From assembly GCA_947626025.1 (NCBI GenBank), contig CANQQQ010000005.1, forward strand, positions 1-58,579: a DNA stretch of 58,579 nt. Direction: 5' to 3'. Made by a program: the position numbers and the translations under genes. This DNA comes from an uncultured Clostridia bacterium (GTDB taxonomy: Bacteria; Bacillota; Clostridia; TANB77; CAG-508). Below, one piece after another: positions 45,798-56,360 of this stretch (its first letter is position 1; each line of letters begins with the position of its first letter). Under the pieces are notes generated by a model. It was given only the letters and a program-made list of their open reading frames with translations, was not told the origin of the DNA and searched no databases.

Positions 45798-48700
45798 ATG
45801 GATAAACAATTATATGATTTAACTAATCCCCAAAAATCAATTTGGCTAACAGAACAATATTATAGAAATACAAACATAAATAATGTTTGCGGAGTATATA
45901 TAACTTCTGTTTCACTAAATTATGATATATTAGAAAAAGCAATTAAACTATTTATTAAAAATAATGAGAGTTATCAAACAAAATTGACATTAGTAGATGG
46001 CAAAGTAAAACAATATTTTGATGATTACAAAGATTTTAATATAGAAATAGTTCCTGTAAATTCTGAGAAAGAATTATTAGATCTTGAAGAAAAAGAGAAT
46101 GCAAATGGATTTGAATTATTGGACTCAAATCTCTTTAAAATCACTATATTTAAATTTCCAGATGGACATGGTGGATTTATAGTAAATACTAGCCATATTA
46201 TTGCAGACTCATGGACCTCTGGAATATTCGCAAATGAATTATCTAAAATCTATGATGAGTTAATAAAAGGAAATGATTGTTCAATTAACAAAAAGTTTAC
46301 TTATAAAGAATATATTGAAACTGAAAATTTATATAAAAATAGTGAAAAGTTTAAAAAAGATAAAGCCTATTGGGATAATATTTTTACTGAGGTTCCAGAG
46401 ATAGCCTCTATTCCCTCAACCAAAAAAGCTTTAAATGCAAACTTGTCTCATAAAGCAAATCGCTTGTTGAGAAATATTGATAGTAAATATTTAAAAAAAT
46501 TAAAAGAATATTGTACAAATAATAAAATTAGTTTATATAATTTATTTATGAGTGTTTACGCTCTTTATTTAGGAAGAGTTTCAAATCTTGATAATTTTGT
46601 AATAGGTACACCTATTCTTAATAGAACAAATGTTAAAGAAAAGCAGACAACAGGTATGTTTATTAATGTTTTACCTCTAAAGTTTAATTTAATCTATAAT
46701 GAAAGTTTTACAAATTTTATTTCCGAAGTTTTTGCAAATTCCACTTCTCTATTACGTCATCAGAGATATTCTTATAACTATATATTAGAAGATTTAAGAA
46801 AAAAGGATCCAACTATTCCTGGACTTTATGATGTTCTTTTCTCTTACCAAATAACAAAAATGAATGAGACAAATGATGCTCTACCACATAGAACTATGTG
46901 GACTTTTAACAATGCAATTTTGAATAGCTTGGAAATACATATTTTTGAATGGAATGATGCAGATACTTTGCAAATTGCTTATGACTACAAAAATCAAAAA
47001 TATAATGAAAATGAAATCGCTGATTTACATGAGCGTATTCTATACATATTAGACCAAATTATAAATAATGAGACTATTCTATTAAAAGATATTGAAATAA
47101 TAACAGAAAAAGAAAGTAGAACTTTAGAAGAGTTTAATAATACTATTGTAAAATATCCAAAAGAAAAAACTATTATAGATTTATTTGAAAAACAAGTTCT
47201 AAAGACTCCTAATGAAACTGCAATTGTATTTGAAAATCAAAAATTAACTTATAAAGAATTAAATGAAAAGGCTAATAGCCTAGCTTATCATCTTAGAAAT
47301 ACTATACATATTAAGCAAAATGATTTAGTTGGAATTATGGTTAATCGTTCTATGGAAATGATTATCTCTATTATTGCTACTCTAAAAGCTGGTGGTGCAT
47401 ATATTCCAATAGATCCAACATATCCTGAAGATAGAATTCAGTATATGTTAAAATCAAGTGATGCAAAAGTTTTGTTAACTCAAGAAAGTTTAGAAAATAA
47501 AACAGATTTTACTAATAAAGTACTAGTTGATTTGAACCAAGATATATATAATTTTAGTTGTGATAATTTAGAAAAAATAAATACCCCTGATGACTTGGCT
47601 TATGTTATTTTTACTTCGGGCTCTACTGGGCTACCAAAAGGCGTTATGCTAAAGCATAAATCTTTATCAAATTTAACTAATTATTGTAATAACTATATAG
47701 AATATTTAAAAAATCCTTCACATCAAGCTATTGTATCTATAACAACAGTTAGTTTTGATATATTTATTTTTGAAACACTTATATCTCTACAAAGAGGCTT
47801 AAAATTAGTAATTGCAAACGAAAAGGAACAAACAAATCCTAAATTATTAAACACTTTACTTGAAAAACACAATATAACAATTATTCAGTCAACACCTTCA
47901 AGAATGCAATTATTTATAAATAATATAAAAGATATACCATCAATAAAGAACTTACAATATATAACACTAGCCGGAGAACAGTTGCCACTAAGTTTAGTAA
48001 CAACTCTAAAAAGTCTGACAAATGGTATTATTTATAATGGATACGGACCTAGTGAAACTACTGTATTTTCAACCTTAACAAAAATGGATAATGATTTTAT
48101 AACAATTGGAAAGCCTTTAGATAATACTCAAATCTATATTTTAGATAATAATTTAAAACAATTACCTATTGGAATTGCTGGTGAACTATATATTTCTGGA
48201 GATGGTGTTGGAAAAGGATATCTAAACAATAAAGATTTAACAAATAGAAGTTTTATTGAAAATCCATATATCCCTAATAGTATTATGTACAAAACTGGAG
48301 ATATGGGAATGTATAATCCAGATGGAAGTATTGTTTGCTTAGGACGTGCTGATAATCAAGTAAAGATTAGAGGTTTAAGAATTGAACTTGAAGAAATAGA
48401 AGATAAAATAAAAGAATTATCTTGCATTCAGTCTTGTGTTGTTGCAAAAAGAGTAAACAGTGAATTTCATGAATTATTATGTGCATATTTTACATCAAAT
48501 ACAAATGTTGACCCTGCAGTAATACGTAATCATATTGAAAAATTTTTACCAACATATATGATCCCACAGTACTTTATACAAATGTCTTCTCTTCCATATA
48601 CACCTAATGGAAAAGTGGACAGAAAGAAATTACCAGAGCCACAAATAATTACTTCTAAAAGAGAAGTTGTTTTACCTAGAAATGATGTAGATAGTAAACT

Positions 48701-51700
48701 TATAGAAATATTAAAAACATTATTTAATATAGATGCAATTAGTATTGACGATTCATTTTTTGAACTCGGCGGAGATTCTTTATATGCAATTAATCTAAGT
48801 ATTCAAATACAAGATAAATTTCATGTTTCAGTATTTTCTAAAGATATTTTAGAAAATCCAATCATAAAAAATTTATCTGATCTAATAATGACGAAATCAA
48901 GTCTCCCAGAACAGAAAACTATTGAGAAGGTTCCAGAAGCAGAATTTTATAATATATCTTCTGCCCAAAAGAGAATTTATTTTGCAAGTAAACTTGCTGG
49001 AAATTCTTCTGTTTTATACAACATTCCTGCTGGAATTATTGTTGATGGAGATATTGATGCAAAAAGATTAGAAAATTGCTTTAATACTTTAATAAATAGA
49101 CATGAGAGTTTAAGAACCTATTTTACTATACATGATGAAAATGTTGTTCAACAAATTGCAAATAATATTAATTTTTCATTACAAATAGAAAATAATGTGA
49201 ATTTTGATAATTTACAAAAAGTTTTTAAAGAATTTGTAAAACCATTTGACTTGGAAACTGCTCCATTGTTTAGAGCAAAGCTTTTAAAATGCAAAAATGG
49301 AAAGTCTGCTATATTAGTAGATATGCATCATATTATAGCTGATGGTGCATCTTTATCTATACTTTTAAATGAATTATCTAAACTATATAATGGTGAAGTG
49401 TTAGAAGACCTAACAATTACATATAAAGATTTTGCGGAATTTGAAAATGATCAGTATAAAACAAGTTTCTTTGAAGAAGCAGAAAATTATTGGGTACATC
49501 AATTTGAAGGTGAAATACCTGTATTAAACTTGCCATATACATATTCAAGACCTGTTATACAATCATTCGAAGGAAAAAAAGTATATGCTTCTATTAGTTT
49601 AGAAACAAAGCAAAAGATAGATAAGCTTGCTAAAAAGCTAGATATAACACCTTATATGATACTTTTATCCATTTATTATATATTACTTGCAAAATATACA
49701 TCTGGCGAAGATATTATAGTCGGCTCCCCTATTGTTGGAAGAGATATTTTAGAAACTGAAAATTTAATTGGTATGTTTGTAAATACATTAGCATTAAGAA
49801 GTCATGTGGATAACCAATTATCATTTAAAGAATTTGTTTTAAGAATAAAAGATAATATTTTAAATGCATATACATATCAAACATATCCTTTTGATGAATT
49901 AGTAAATAAACTAAATATTAAAAGGGATACAAGTAGAAATCCTTTATTTGATACTATGTTTATATACCAAAATAATCATTATAATTCTATAAATCTTAAT
50001 GGTGCAAATACTACATATTACATACCTGATGCAGAAATATCTAAATTTGATTTATCATTAGAAGCTTTGCCTTTGGATGATGAAATTAAGCTTTCTTTTG
50101 AGTATGCTACAAAACTATTTAGCGAAGAATTTATAGAGAATTTATCTAAACATTATTTACAAATTTTAAATGTTATTTTAGAGAATATAGATATAAAAAT
50201 AGAGAATATTTGTATGTTATCATCAGAAGAACAAGATAAGATTTTAAACAGTTTTAATGATACTCAAATTGATTATGATAAAAATAAAACAATTGCACAA
50301 TTATTTGAAGAACAGGTAGAAAAAACTCCAGATAATATTGCCGTTGTTTTTGGAAATGAAACATTAACTTTTAAAGAATTAAATGAAAAAGCAAATAGTT
50401 TAGCATATTATTTGAGAACTCAAGGAGTAACTAGAAATAGTTTAGTTGGAATTATGGTTGAACGCTCTCTTGAAGTTATTGTATCTATGTTTGCTACTAT
50501 AAAAGCTGGCGGAGCATATATTCCAATTGATCCAACATATCCAAAAGATAGAATTGACTATATGTTAGAAAGCAGTAATGCTACAATTTTATTAACAAAA
50601 AAACATTTAGAAAATAAGATTGAGTACAAAAATAAAATAAGCATAGATTTAGATAATGAGACGATATATAATCTACCTAATAAGAACTTAGAAGCTATTA
50701 ACGAACCTGAGGATTTAATTTATTGCATATTCACGTCTGGCTCTACTGGTAAACCAAAAGGTGTTATGATCCCTCATAGAGTAATCACTAATTTTACAAA
50801 CTATTGTAATGATTATGTTGAATATTTGAATAAATCTAATAATGACACCATAGTTTCTATTACAACAATAAGTTTTGATTTATTTGTTTATGAGGCACTC
50901 ATATCTTTACAAAAAGGAATAAAATTGGTGATATCTAATGAAAATGAGCAAACAACTCCTCAATTATTAAATGATTTAATTGAGAAAAATAACGCAACTA
51001 TCATTCAATCCACACCATCAATTATGCAAATATTTTTAAATAATATTGATAATATGCCTTCATTAAAAAAATTAAAATATGTAATTCTTGCAGGTGAGCA
51101 GTTACCATTAAAATTAGTTCAAACATTACATGAACTTAATATAACTGTTTACAATGGGTATGGTCCTAGTGAAACTCATTACTGTACATTAACTAAAATG
51201 AATGATGAAATTATTACAATAGGTAAACCGATTTATAATTCTCAAATGTATATTTTAGATAAAAAGCTAAATCCTGTGCCTATAGGGATTACAGGTGATA
51301 TTTATATATCAGGAGATTGTGTTGGAAAGGGATATTTAAATAACAAAGAGTTAACCGATAAAAGCTTTATACCTAACCCATTTATACCTAAAACACTAAT
51401 GTATAAAAGTGGTGATTTAGGTAAATATTTGGACGATGGAAATATACTTTGTTTAGGTCGTTCTGATCATCAAATAAAAATTAGAGGATTGAGAATTGAA
51501 CTTGAAGAAATAGAATCACTTATATTAAAATATCCTAACATTAATAAAGTAACAGTTGTAAAACAGACTGTGCAAAATAGAGAATTCATTTCTGCTTATT
51601 TTGTGGCTAATAAAAGAATAGGTATTAATGACCTTAGGAAATATCTTTCACATTCGCTTCCAAGATATATGATACCATCATATTACATAGCTTTAGATGA

Positions 51701-53237
51701 CTTACCATATACTCCAAATGGAAAAATAGATAAAAAAGCACTTCCATTGCCTAATGAAATATTTAATGTAAGTCAAGAAGAATATGTTGCACCTAAAACA
51801 AAACTTGAAAAACAATTGGTATCACTTTTTGAAAAAATACTAAATACAAAACCTATTGGAGTTAACGATAATTTCTTTGAACTAGGTGGAGATTCTCTTT
51901 TGGCAATGAACTTAAATGTTGAATTACAAAAAATATCTAATAAAGTTGCTTACCAAGATATTTTCCGTTTTCCAACTGTTAATGAGTTAACTCAAATAAT
52001 AGAGTCTAATGACAAAAAATCAATGTTTAAAAAAGTTCAAAATTTATCTGATAACTTTACAGAAATATTGGAGCATACACAAAAAATTGAAAGAATAAAA
52101 AAATGGTATCCTAAAAACATTTTACTTACTGGAAGTACAGGATTTTTAGGAATACATATTTTAGACGAATTATTAAAATACAAAGATACTAAAATTTATT
52201 GTATTGTTAGAGATGAACCAGGACTTACTAGTACAGCGAAACTACACCAAAAGCTTAATTACTATTTTGGTGATAAATATGATAATTTGATAAATAATAG
52301 AATTTTCGTAATTACAGGAAATATATCTAAACCTGGTTTTGGATTAGATCAAGAAGAATTGTTGAACCTAGCAGATGCAATTGATGTAGTAATAAATAGT
52401 GCAGCAAACGTTGCCCATTATGGAAATTATAATGATTTTTATAATGCAAATGTTATAAGTGTTAAATATATAATTGATTTCTGCAACAGTTTTAAAAAGA
52501 AATTGTATCATATTTCTACCATGGGTGTTGCGGGAAGGACTCTGGACTCCTCTTTTCCAAAACCTGATAAAAAACACAAAGTAATATTTGACGAGTCTAG
52601 TTTATACATTGGACAAGACCCTGAAAACATATATACATATACAAAATTTGAAGCCGAAGTTCAAGTTCTAAATGCTATAAGCAATGGCTTAGATGCTTAT
52701 ATACTACGTATGGGAAATTTAATGCCTAGGTATAAAGACGGATTTTTCCAAGAAAACCTAGCAGATAATGCATTTTTAAATAGACTTGCTTCCTTTGTAA
52801 AAATAGGAATTATTCCAGAATATATGTTGCATAATGAACTAGAATTTACCTCTGTAGACTATGCAGCAAAAGCCGTATGTAAAATCTTAACACATGAGAC
52901 AGTTATCAACAGAGTTTTCCACATTTGCAATCATAAAACAATTTCTGTATCTAGATGCTTACGTGTGTTAAGGAAATTAGGCTACCCAATAGAAGTTTTA
53001 CCTGAAAAAGAGTTCATAGAAAAAGTTGAAGAAATTCTAAAAGACGAGGAGAAAAAAGATTTATTAAAAATTATTATAGATGACTTTGACGAAAACATGC
53101 ATATAAATTATAATACAGATATGAAGATTAAATCTAAATTTACAGTTAGATATCTAAGAAGAACTATTTTCTGGTGGTCAAGGCTTGATAATGGATATCT
53201 TACTAGATTTGTTGATATATTAAGGAGGTTATTATAA
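45798..53237 (+). CDS. Two-module nonribosomal peptide synthetase, C-A-T-C-A-T-R
   Basis: Makes an N-acylated or similar dipeptide released as an aldehyde. Order (2479 aa): C1 with SHIIADS at about 132 (weak HHxxxDG, first His replaced); A1 with SGSTGLPKG near 607 and NGYGPSET near 747; carrier T1 with GGDSL, Ser994; C2 with HHIIADG at 1177; A2 with SGSTGKPKG near 1647; carrier T2, Ser2033; terminal reductase with TGSTGFLG at 2111 and YTYTK (Y2279, K2283). Ten-residue specificity codes read by eye: A1 DIFQTAGVFK, A2 DLYQIAGYCK; I assign no amino acid. The start at 45798 follows AAGGTG. An N-terminal C domain suggests an acyl starter. No PPTase or exporter is in the window. The sensor kinase gene begins directly after the stop. 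Confidence 0.95.
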   Translation: MDKQLYDLTNPQKSIWLTEQYYRNTNINNVCGVYITSVSLNYDILEKAIKLFIKNNESYQTKLTLVDGKVKQYFDDYKDFNIEIVPVNSEKELLDLEEKENANGFELLDSNLFKITIFKFPDGHGGFIVNTSHIIADSWTSGIFANELSKIYDELIKGNDCSINKKFTYKEYIETENLYKNSEKFKKDKAYWDNIFTEVPEIASIPSTKKALNANLSHKANRLLRNIDSKYLKKLKEYCTNNKISLYNLFMSVYALYLGRVSNLDNFVIGTPILNRTNVKEKQTTGMFINVLPLKFNLIYNESFTNFISEVFANSTSLLRHQRYSYNYILEDLRKKDPTIPGLYDVLFSYQITKMNETNDALPHRTMWTFNNAILNSLEIHIFEWNDADTLQIAYDYKNQKYNENEIADLHERILYILDQIINNETILLKDIEIITEKESRTLEEFNNTIVKYPKEKTIIDLFEKQVLKTPNETAIVFENQKLTYKELNEKANSLAYHLRNTIHIKQNDLVGIMVNRSMEMIISIIATLKAGGAYIPIDPTYPEDRIQYMLKSSDAKVLLTQESLENKTDFTNKVLVDLNQDIYNFSCDNLEKINTPDDLAYVIFTSGSTGLPKGVMLKHKSLSNLTNYCNNYIEYLKNPSHQAIVSITTVSFDIFIFETLISLQRGLKLVIANEKEQTNPKLLNTLLEKHNITIIQSTPSRMQLFINNIKDIPSIKNLQYITLAGEQLPLSLVTTLKSLTNGIIYNGYGPSETTVFSTLTKMDNDFITIGKPLDNTQIYILDNNLKQLPIGIAGELYISGDGVGKGYLNNKDLTNRSFIENPYIPNSIMYKTGDMGMYNPDGSIVCLGRADNQVKIRGLRIELEEIEDKIKELSCIQSCVVAKRVNSEFHELLCAYFTSNTNVDPAVIRNHIEKFLPTYMIPQYFIQMSSLPYTPNGKVDRKKLPEPQIITSKREVVLPRNDVDSKLIEILKTLFNIDAISIDDSFFELGGDSLYAINLSIQIQDKFHVSVFSKDILENPIIKNLSDLIMTKSSLPEQKTIEKVPEAEFYNISSAQKRIYFASKLAGNSSVLYNIPAGIIVDGDIDAKRLENCFNTLINRHESLRTYFTIHDENVVQQIANNINFSLQIENNVNFDNLQKVFKEFVKPFDLETAPLFRAKLLKCKNGKSAILVDMHHIIADGASLSILLNELSKLYNGEVLEDLTITYKDFAEFENDQYKTSFFEEAENYWVHQFEGEIPVLNLPYTYSRPVIQSFEGKKVYASISLETKQKIDKLAKKLDITPYMILLSIYYILLAKYTSGEDIIVGSPIVGRDILETENLIGMFVNTLALRSHVDNQLSFKEFVLRIKDNILNAYTYQTYPFDELVNKLNIKRDTSRNPLFDTMFIYQNNHYNSINLNGANTTYYIPDAEISKFDLSLEALPLDDEIKLSFEYATKLFSEEFIENLSKHYLQILNVILENIDIKIENICMLSSEEQDKILNSFNDTQIDYDKNKTIAQLFEEQVEKTPDNIAVVFGNETLTFKELNEKANSLAYYLRTQGVTRNSLVGIMVERSLEVIVSMFATIKAGGAYIPIDPTYPKDRIDYMLESSNATILLTKKHLENKIEYKNKISIDLDNETIYNLPNKNLEAINEPEDLIYCIFTSGSTGKPKGVMIPHRVITNFTNYCNDYVEYLNKSNNDTIVSITTISFDLFVYEALISLQKGIKLVISNENEQTTPQLLNDLIEKNNATIIQSTPSIMQIFLNNIDNMPSLKKLKYVILAGEQLPLKLVQTLHELNITVYNGYGPSETHYCTLTKMNDEIITIGKPIYNSQMYILDKKLNPVPIGITGDIYISGDCVGKGYLNNKELTDKSFIPNPFIPKTLMYKSGDLGKYLDDGNILCLGRSDHQIKIRGLRIELEEIESLILKYPNINKVTVVKQTVQNREFISAYFVANKRIGINDLRKYLSHSLPRYMIPSYYIALDDLPYTPNGKIDKKALPLPNEIFNVSQEEYVAPKTKLEKQLVSLFEKILNTKPIGVNDNFFELGGDSLLAMNLNVELQKISNKVAYQDIFRFPTVNELTQIIESNDKKSMFKKVQNLSDNFTEILEHTQKIERIKKWYPKNILLTGSTGFLGIHILDELLKYKDTKIYCIVRDEPGLTSTAKLHQKLNYYFGDKYDNLINNRIFVITGNISKPGFGLDQEELLNLADAIDVVINSAANVAHYGNYNDFYNANVISVKYIIDFCNSFKKKLYHISTMGVAGRTLDSSFPKPDKKHKVIFDESSLYIGQDPENIYTYTKFEAEVQVLNAISNGLDAYILRMGNLMPRYKDGFFQENLADNAFLNRLASFVKIGIIPEYMLHNELEFTSVDYAAKAVCKILTHETVINRVFHICNHKTISVSRCLRVLRKLGYPIEVLPEKEFIEKVEEILKDEEKKDLLKIIIDDFDENMHINYNTDMKIKSKFTVRYLRRTIFWWSRLDNGYLTRFVDILRRLL

Positions 53238-55055
53238 ATGTTTACTAATGATACCGTAGTTCTTTGCACACTTACATTTCTTTGTATTTTGTTAATACTA
53301 CTTTTAAAATTTATACTAAAACAAAAGAACAAAAAACAATTACACAAAATGTTCATCATTATCTTTAATTTAATGCTTCTATGGCTAGGATGTATGGCAT
53401 TACAATTACTTTTTATGGATAGATTTAATATTCCTATAAAATATTTCTTTGATGTTTACTATGTTAGTCTGTGTTTTTTGCCAGTTGCCTTTTTATTCAT
53501 GGCTCTAAGCTTTGAGAATAATAAAGTAACTTTTAAGAAGTCATATTTATTACTATTTATTATACCTATACTAACTATTATATTAATGTGGACAAATGAT
53601 TTCCACCATTTAATGTATAAGGAATATTCAATTGATTTATCTACAGAATATGGTTGGTATTTTTATGTACATACTTTTTATACATATTTATTATTTGCTG
53701 TTGCTTTATTTATTTTAATAAGATATTCAATCAAGAATGCAGGATTTTTCTCAAAGCAAGCAATACTCATCCTTATTGGAGTATCAGTACCACTTGTTAT
53801 TAATGTATTAGGTAGTTTGCAACTCATAGAAATTAATATATATACGACCCCTAGCGCATTTGCGGTAACAATTATATTCTTTACATTTGCAATTTTTAAA
53901 TTTGACCTGTTCAAAATTACACCTATTGCTCTTCAAAGGATTGTAGATAGAATATCAGATAGTTATGTCGTAATAAATGAAAATTATTTAATTACTGACT
54001 TTAATGAAACATTTATTAAAACTTTCAAGATAAAAGATAAATCCTCAATTCGAGGAAAAAGTATAGAAGCTTTATTAAATAAAAATGACATAAATATTAA
54101 TGCTGAAAAAATTTATCACAGCATAGAAAAAATTGGAAACACAGATAATACAGAGAAATTTGAATTATATGTTCCTGAAATTGAAAAACATTTTAACATT
54201 GAAATAACTTCTATTATCGTAAATAAACAATTCTTTGGAACATTGATATTATTTAAAGATATTACTCAGCATGTAAAAGATTTAAAAATAATTGAAGAAA
54301 ACCAAAACATGCTTATTGAAAAAGAACGTTTAGCTTCATTAGGACAAATGATTGGAGGAATCGCTCATAACTTGAAAACTCCAATAATGTCTGTAGCAGG
54401 TGCTTCTGAAGGGTTATCTGAATTAATTAAAGAAATAGACTTATCTGTCGGAAACCCAACTGTTACAGTTAGTGACTACCATGAAATAACAAAAGAAATG
54501 AATTCATGGATAGAAAAAATCCGTGCACATATGTCTTATATGTCTGATGTTATTACTTCTGTAAAAGGTCAAGCAGTTAGTATGTCAGAAGATCAAATTG
54601 TTTCGTTTAAGACTGAAGAACTTTTAAAAAGAGTTAATATCTTAATGAAACATGAACTTCAAAATGCATTAGTTACCTTAAATATAAAAGATTTTTCTGA
54701 TAAAAAAATATCAATTACAGGAAATATTAATAGTCTAGTTCAAGTAATTAATAATATGATTTCAAATTCTATTCAAGCATACAATGGTAAAGAAAATGCT
54801 GTTATTGATTTAACAGTTACATCTGCTGATGATAAAGTTATTATTAGTATAAAAGATTATGCTTGTGGTATGCCTGATGATGTAAAAAGCAAATTATTTA
54901 CACAAATGGTTACGACAAAAGGTAAAAATGGAACAGGACTTGGGTTATTTATGTCATATTCAAATATAAAGGCTCATTTCAATGGAGATATTACATTTAC
55001 CTCAGAACTTAACAAAGGAACTGAATTTAAAATTATTTTGCCAATTACTAGATAA
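53238..55055 (+). CDS. 7TM-PAS sensor histidine kinase
   Basis: A 605-aa membrane sensor. About seven helices form the N-terminal 7TM sensor region (residues 1-230, with FENNKVTFKKSYLL and the WTNDFHHLMY segment typical of this family). A PAS domain follows (about 235-355), then HisKA with IAHNLKTP, phospho-acceptor H377, then the ATPase with NNMISNSIQA, DYACGMPDD and TGLGLFMSY. All catalytic motifs are intact. The ATG immediately follows the NRPS stop, and its AAGGAGG site is inside the NRPS gene, so translation is coupled. The partner is the response regulator 80 bases downstream. Its ligand may be the NRPS product (inference). Confidence 0.93.
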   Translation: MFTNDTVVLCTLTFLCILLILLLKFILKQKNKKQLHKMFIIIFNLMLLWLGCMALQLLFMDRFNIPIKYFFDVYYVSLCFLPVAFLFMALSFENNKVTFKKSYLLLFIIPILTIILMWTNDFHHLMYKEYSIDLSTEYGWYFYVHTFYTYLLFAVALFILIRYSIKNAGFFSKQAILILIGVSVPLVINVLGSLQLIEINIYTTPSAFAVTIIFFTFAIFKFDLFKITPIALQRIVDRISDSYVVINENYLITDFNETFIKTFKIKDKSSIRGKSIEALLNKNDININAEKIYHSIEKIGNTDNTEKFELYVPEIEKHFNIEITSIIVNKQFFGTLILFKDITQHVKDLKIIEENQNMLIEKERLASLGQMIGGIAHNLKTPIMSVAGASEGLSELIKEIDLSVGNPTVTVSDYHEITKEMNSWIEKIRAHMSYMSDVITSVKGQAVSMSEDQIVSFKTEELLKRVNILMKHELQNALVTLNIKDFSDKKISITGNINSLVQVINNMISNSIQAYNGKENAVIDLTVTSADDKVIISIKDYACGMPDDVKSKLFTQMVTTKGKNGTGLGLFMSYSNIKAHFNGDITFTSELNKGTEFKIILPITR

Positions 55056-55137
55056 TTTTATTACATATTGATTTTACTTTTAATGGCATTTATTATATAA
55101 TTCAGTTATAGTTTATACCTAAAAGGAAGTGATTTTA

Positions 55138-56214
55138 GTGAGAATTTCAATGCAAGAAAACGAAGAATCAAAATATAAAATAATTGTTGTCGATGATGAA
55201 AGTGGTATCATAGATTCTCTTTCAGTGTTTTTAAGAAAATCTGGCTACACTCTAGTTGGTGTAACAAATCCTCTAGAGGCAATCGAAAGAGTAAAAAAAG
55301 AGCACTTTGATCTTATGCTTTTGGATTTTATTATGTCCCCTATCCATGGAGATAAAGTAGTAGAAGAAATAAGAAAATTTAATCAAGAATTATATATTCT
55401 TTTACTAACAGGTCACAAAGATTTAGCTCCACCTCTTGAAACAATAAAGCGTCTAGATATTCAAGGATATTGTGAAAAAAGCGATAAATTTGATCAACTT
55501 TTACTTTTAATTGAATCCGCAATAAAATCTATAGAACAAATGAATATTATAAAATCTATAAATTCACAACTAACTCAATCAAAAGAGATGTTAGAAAAGG
55601 CTTATTTAGAAAGCATCGAAACTTTAAGATATACAGTTGAAGCTAAAGATACTTATACTAGAGGTCATTCTGATCGTGTTTCTGAATATGCAATATTAAT
55701 AGGCAAAAAAATGGGACTCTCTGAAGATGAATTAAGGACTTTAAGAATTGGTGGACTATTCCACGATATTGGTAAAATTGGTATTCCAGATACAATTTTA
55801 TTAAAAGAGCAAAAATTAACTGATCAAGAATATTCCGAAATTAAAAATCATCCGGCTATAGGTGTACACATACTTTCAAATGCAACAATATTTAGTAATA
55901 TAATTCCTATAGTGCATTATCATCACGAACGTTATGATGGTAAAGGATATCCTGCAAGACTTGCTGGAAAAACCATACCTTTCTATGCTAGAATAGTTGC
56001 AGTTGCAGATGCCTTTGATGCAATGACTTCAAAAAGAGCATACAGAAATGCTTTACCTTTAGAAGTTGTTATCAAAGAACTTGAAGAAGGCTCAGGAACT
56101 CAATTTGATCCAAAGATTATAGAAGTTTTCTTAGATATATTAAAAAATGAGTATAGTAGTATTGAGGCTATACAAGAAAAATATAATTATATAAGAAGTG
56201 TATTTACAAATTAA
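55138..56214 (+). CDS. HD-GYP response regulator (c-di-GMP phosphodiesterase-like)
   Basis: A 358-aa output protein. The receiver domain (about 15-135) has VVDDESG, the phosphorylated D63 in LLLDFIM and LLLTGHKD. A coiled linker leads to the HD-GYP domain (about 165-355) with GHSDRVS, FHDIGK (H209, D210), HHERYDGKGYP (GYP at 270-272) and DAFDAMTSKRAY. All metal-binding residues are present, so it should hydrolyse c-di-GMP. The start is uncertain: GTG at 55138 lies 10 bases after AAGGA, and an ATG lies at 55150. It follows the kinase and ends in a clear terminator. Confidence 0.92.
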   Translation: MRISMQENEESKYKIIVVDDESGIIDSLSVFLRKSGYTLVGVTNPLEAIERVKKEHFDLMLLDFIMSPIHGDKVVEEIRKFNQELYILLLTGHKDLAPPLETIKRLDIQGYCEKSDKFDQLLLLIESAIKSIEQMNIIKSINSQLTQSKEMLEKAYLESIETLRYTVEAKDTYTRGHSDRVSEYAILIGKKMGLSEDELRTLRIGGLFHDIGKIGIPDTILLKEQKLTDQEYSEIKNHPAIGVHILSNATIFSNIIPIVHYHHERYDGKGYPARLAGKTIPFYARIVAVADAFDAMTSKRAYRNALPLEVVIKELEEGSGTQFDPKIIEVFLDILKNEYSSIEAIQEKYNYIRSVFTN

Positions 56215-56226
56215 AAAATATAAATG

Positions 56227-56256
56227 AAGCGGTCTTTCTTTGACCGCTCTTTGTTG
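56227..56256 (+). terminator. Terminator of the NRPS operon
   Basis: AGCGGTC-TTTCTTT-GACCGCT (7 bp) followed by a T-rich run, 13 bases past the response regulator stop. Confidence 0.8.
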
Positions 56257-56360
56257 TTTAAAAGATGGTTTAGCCACTTATCTTGTTTATATTAATAAAA
56301 ATGTTTCGTTTTTTATATAATTATGATACAATGATGAGTATAAAAAGGAGAGGTACAGAT

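Noticed and set aside
52368-53914. Minus-strand frames opposite the NRPS and kinase
   Set aside because: They are antisense shadows without translation signals or recognisable motifs.
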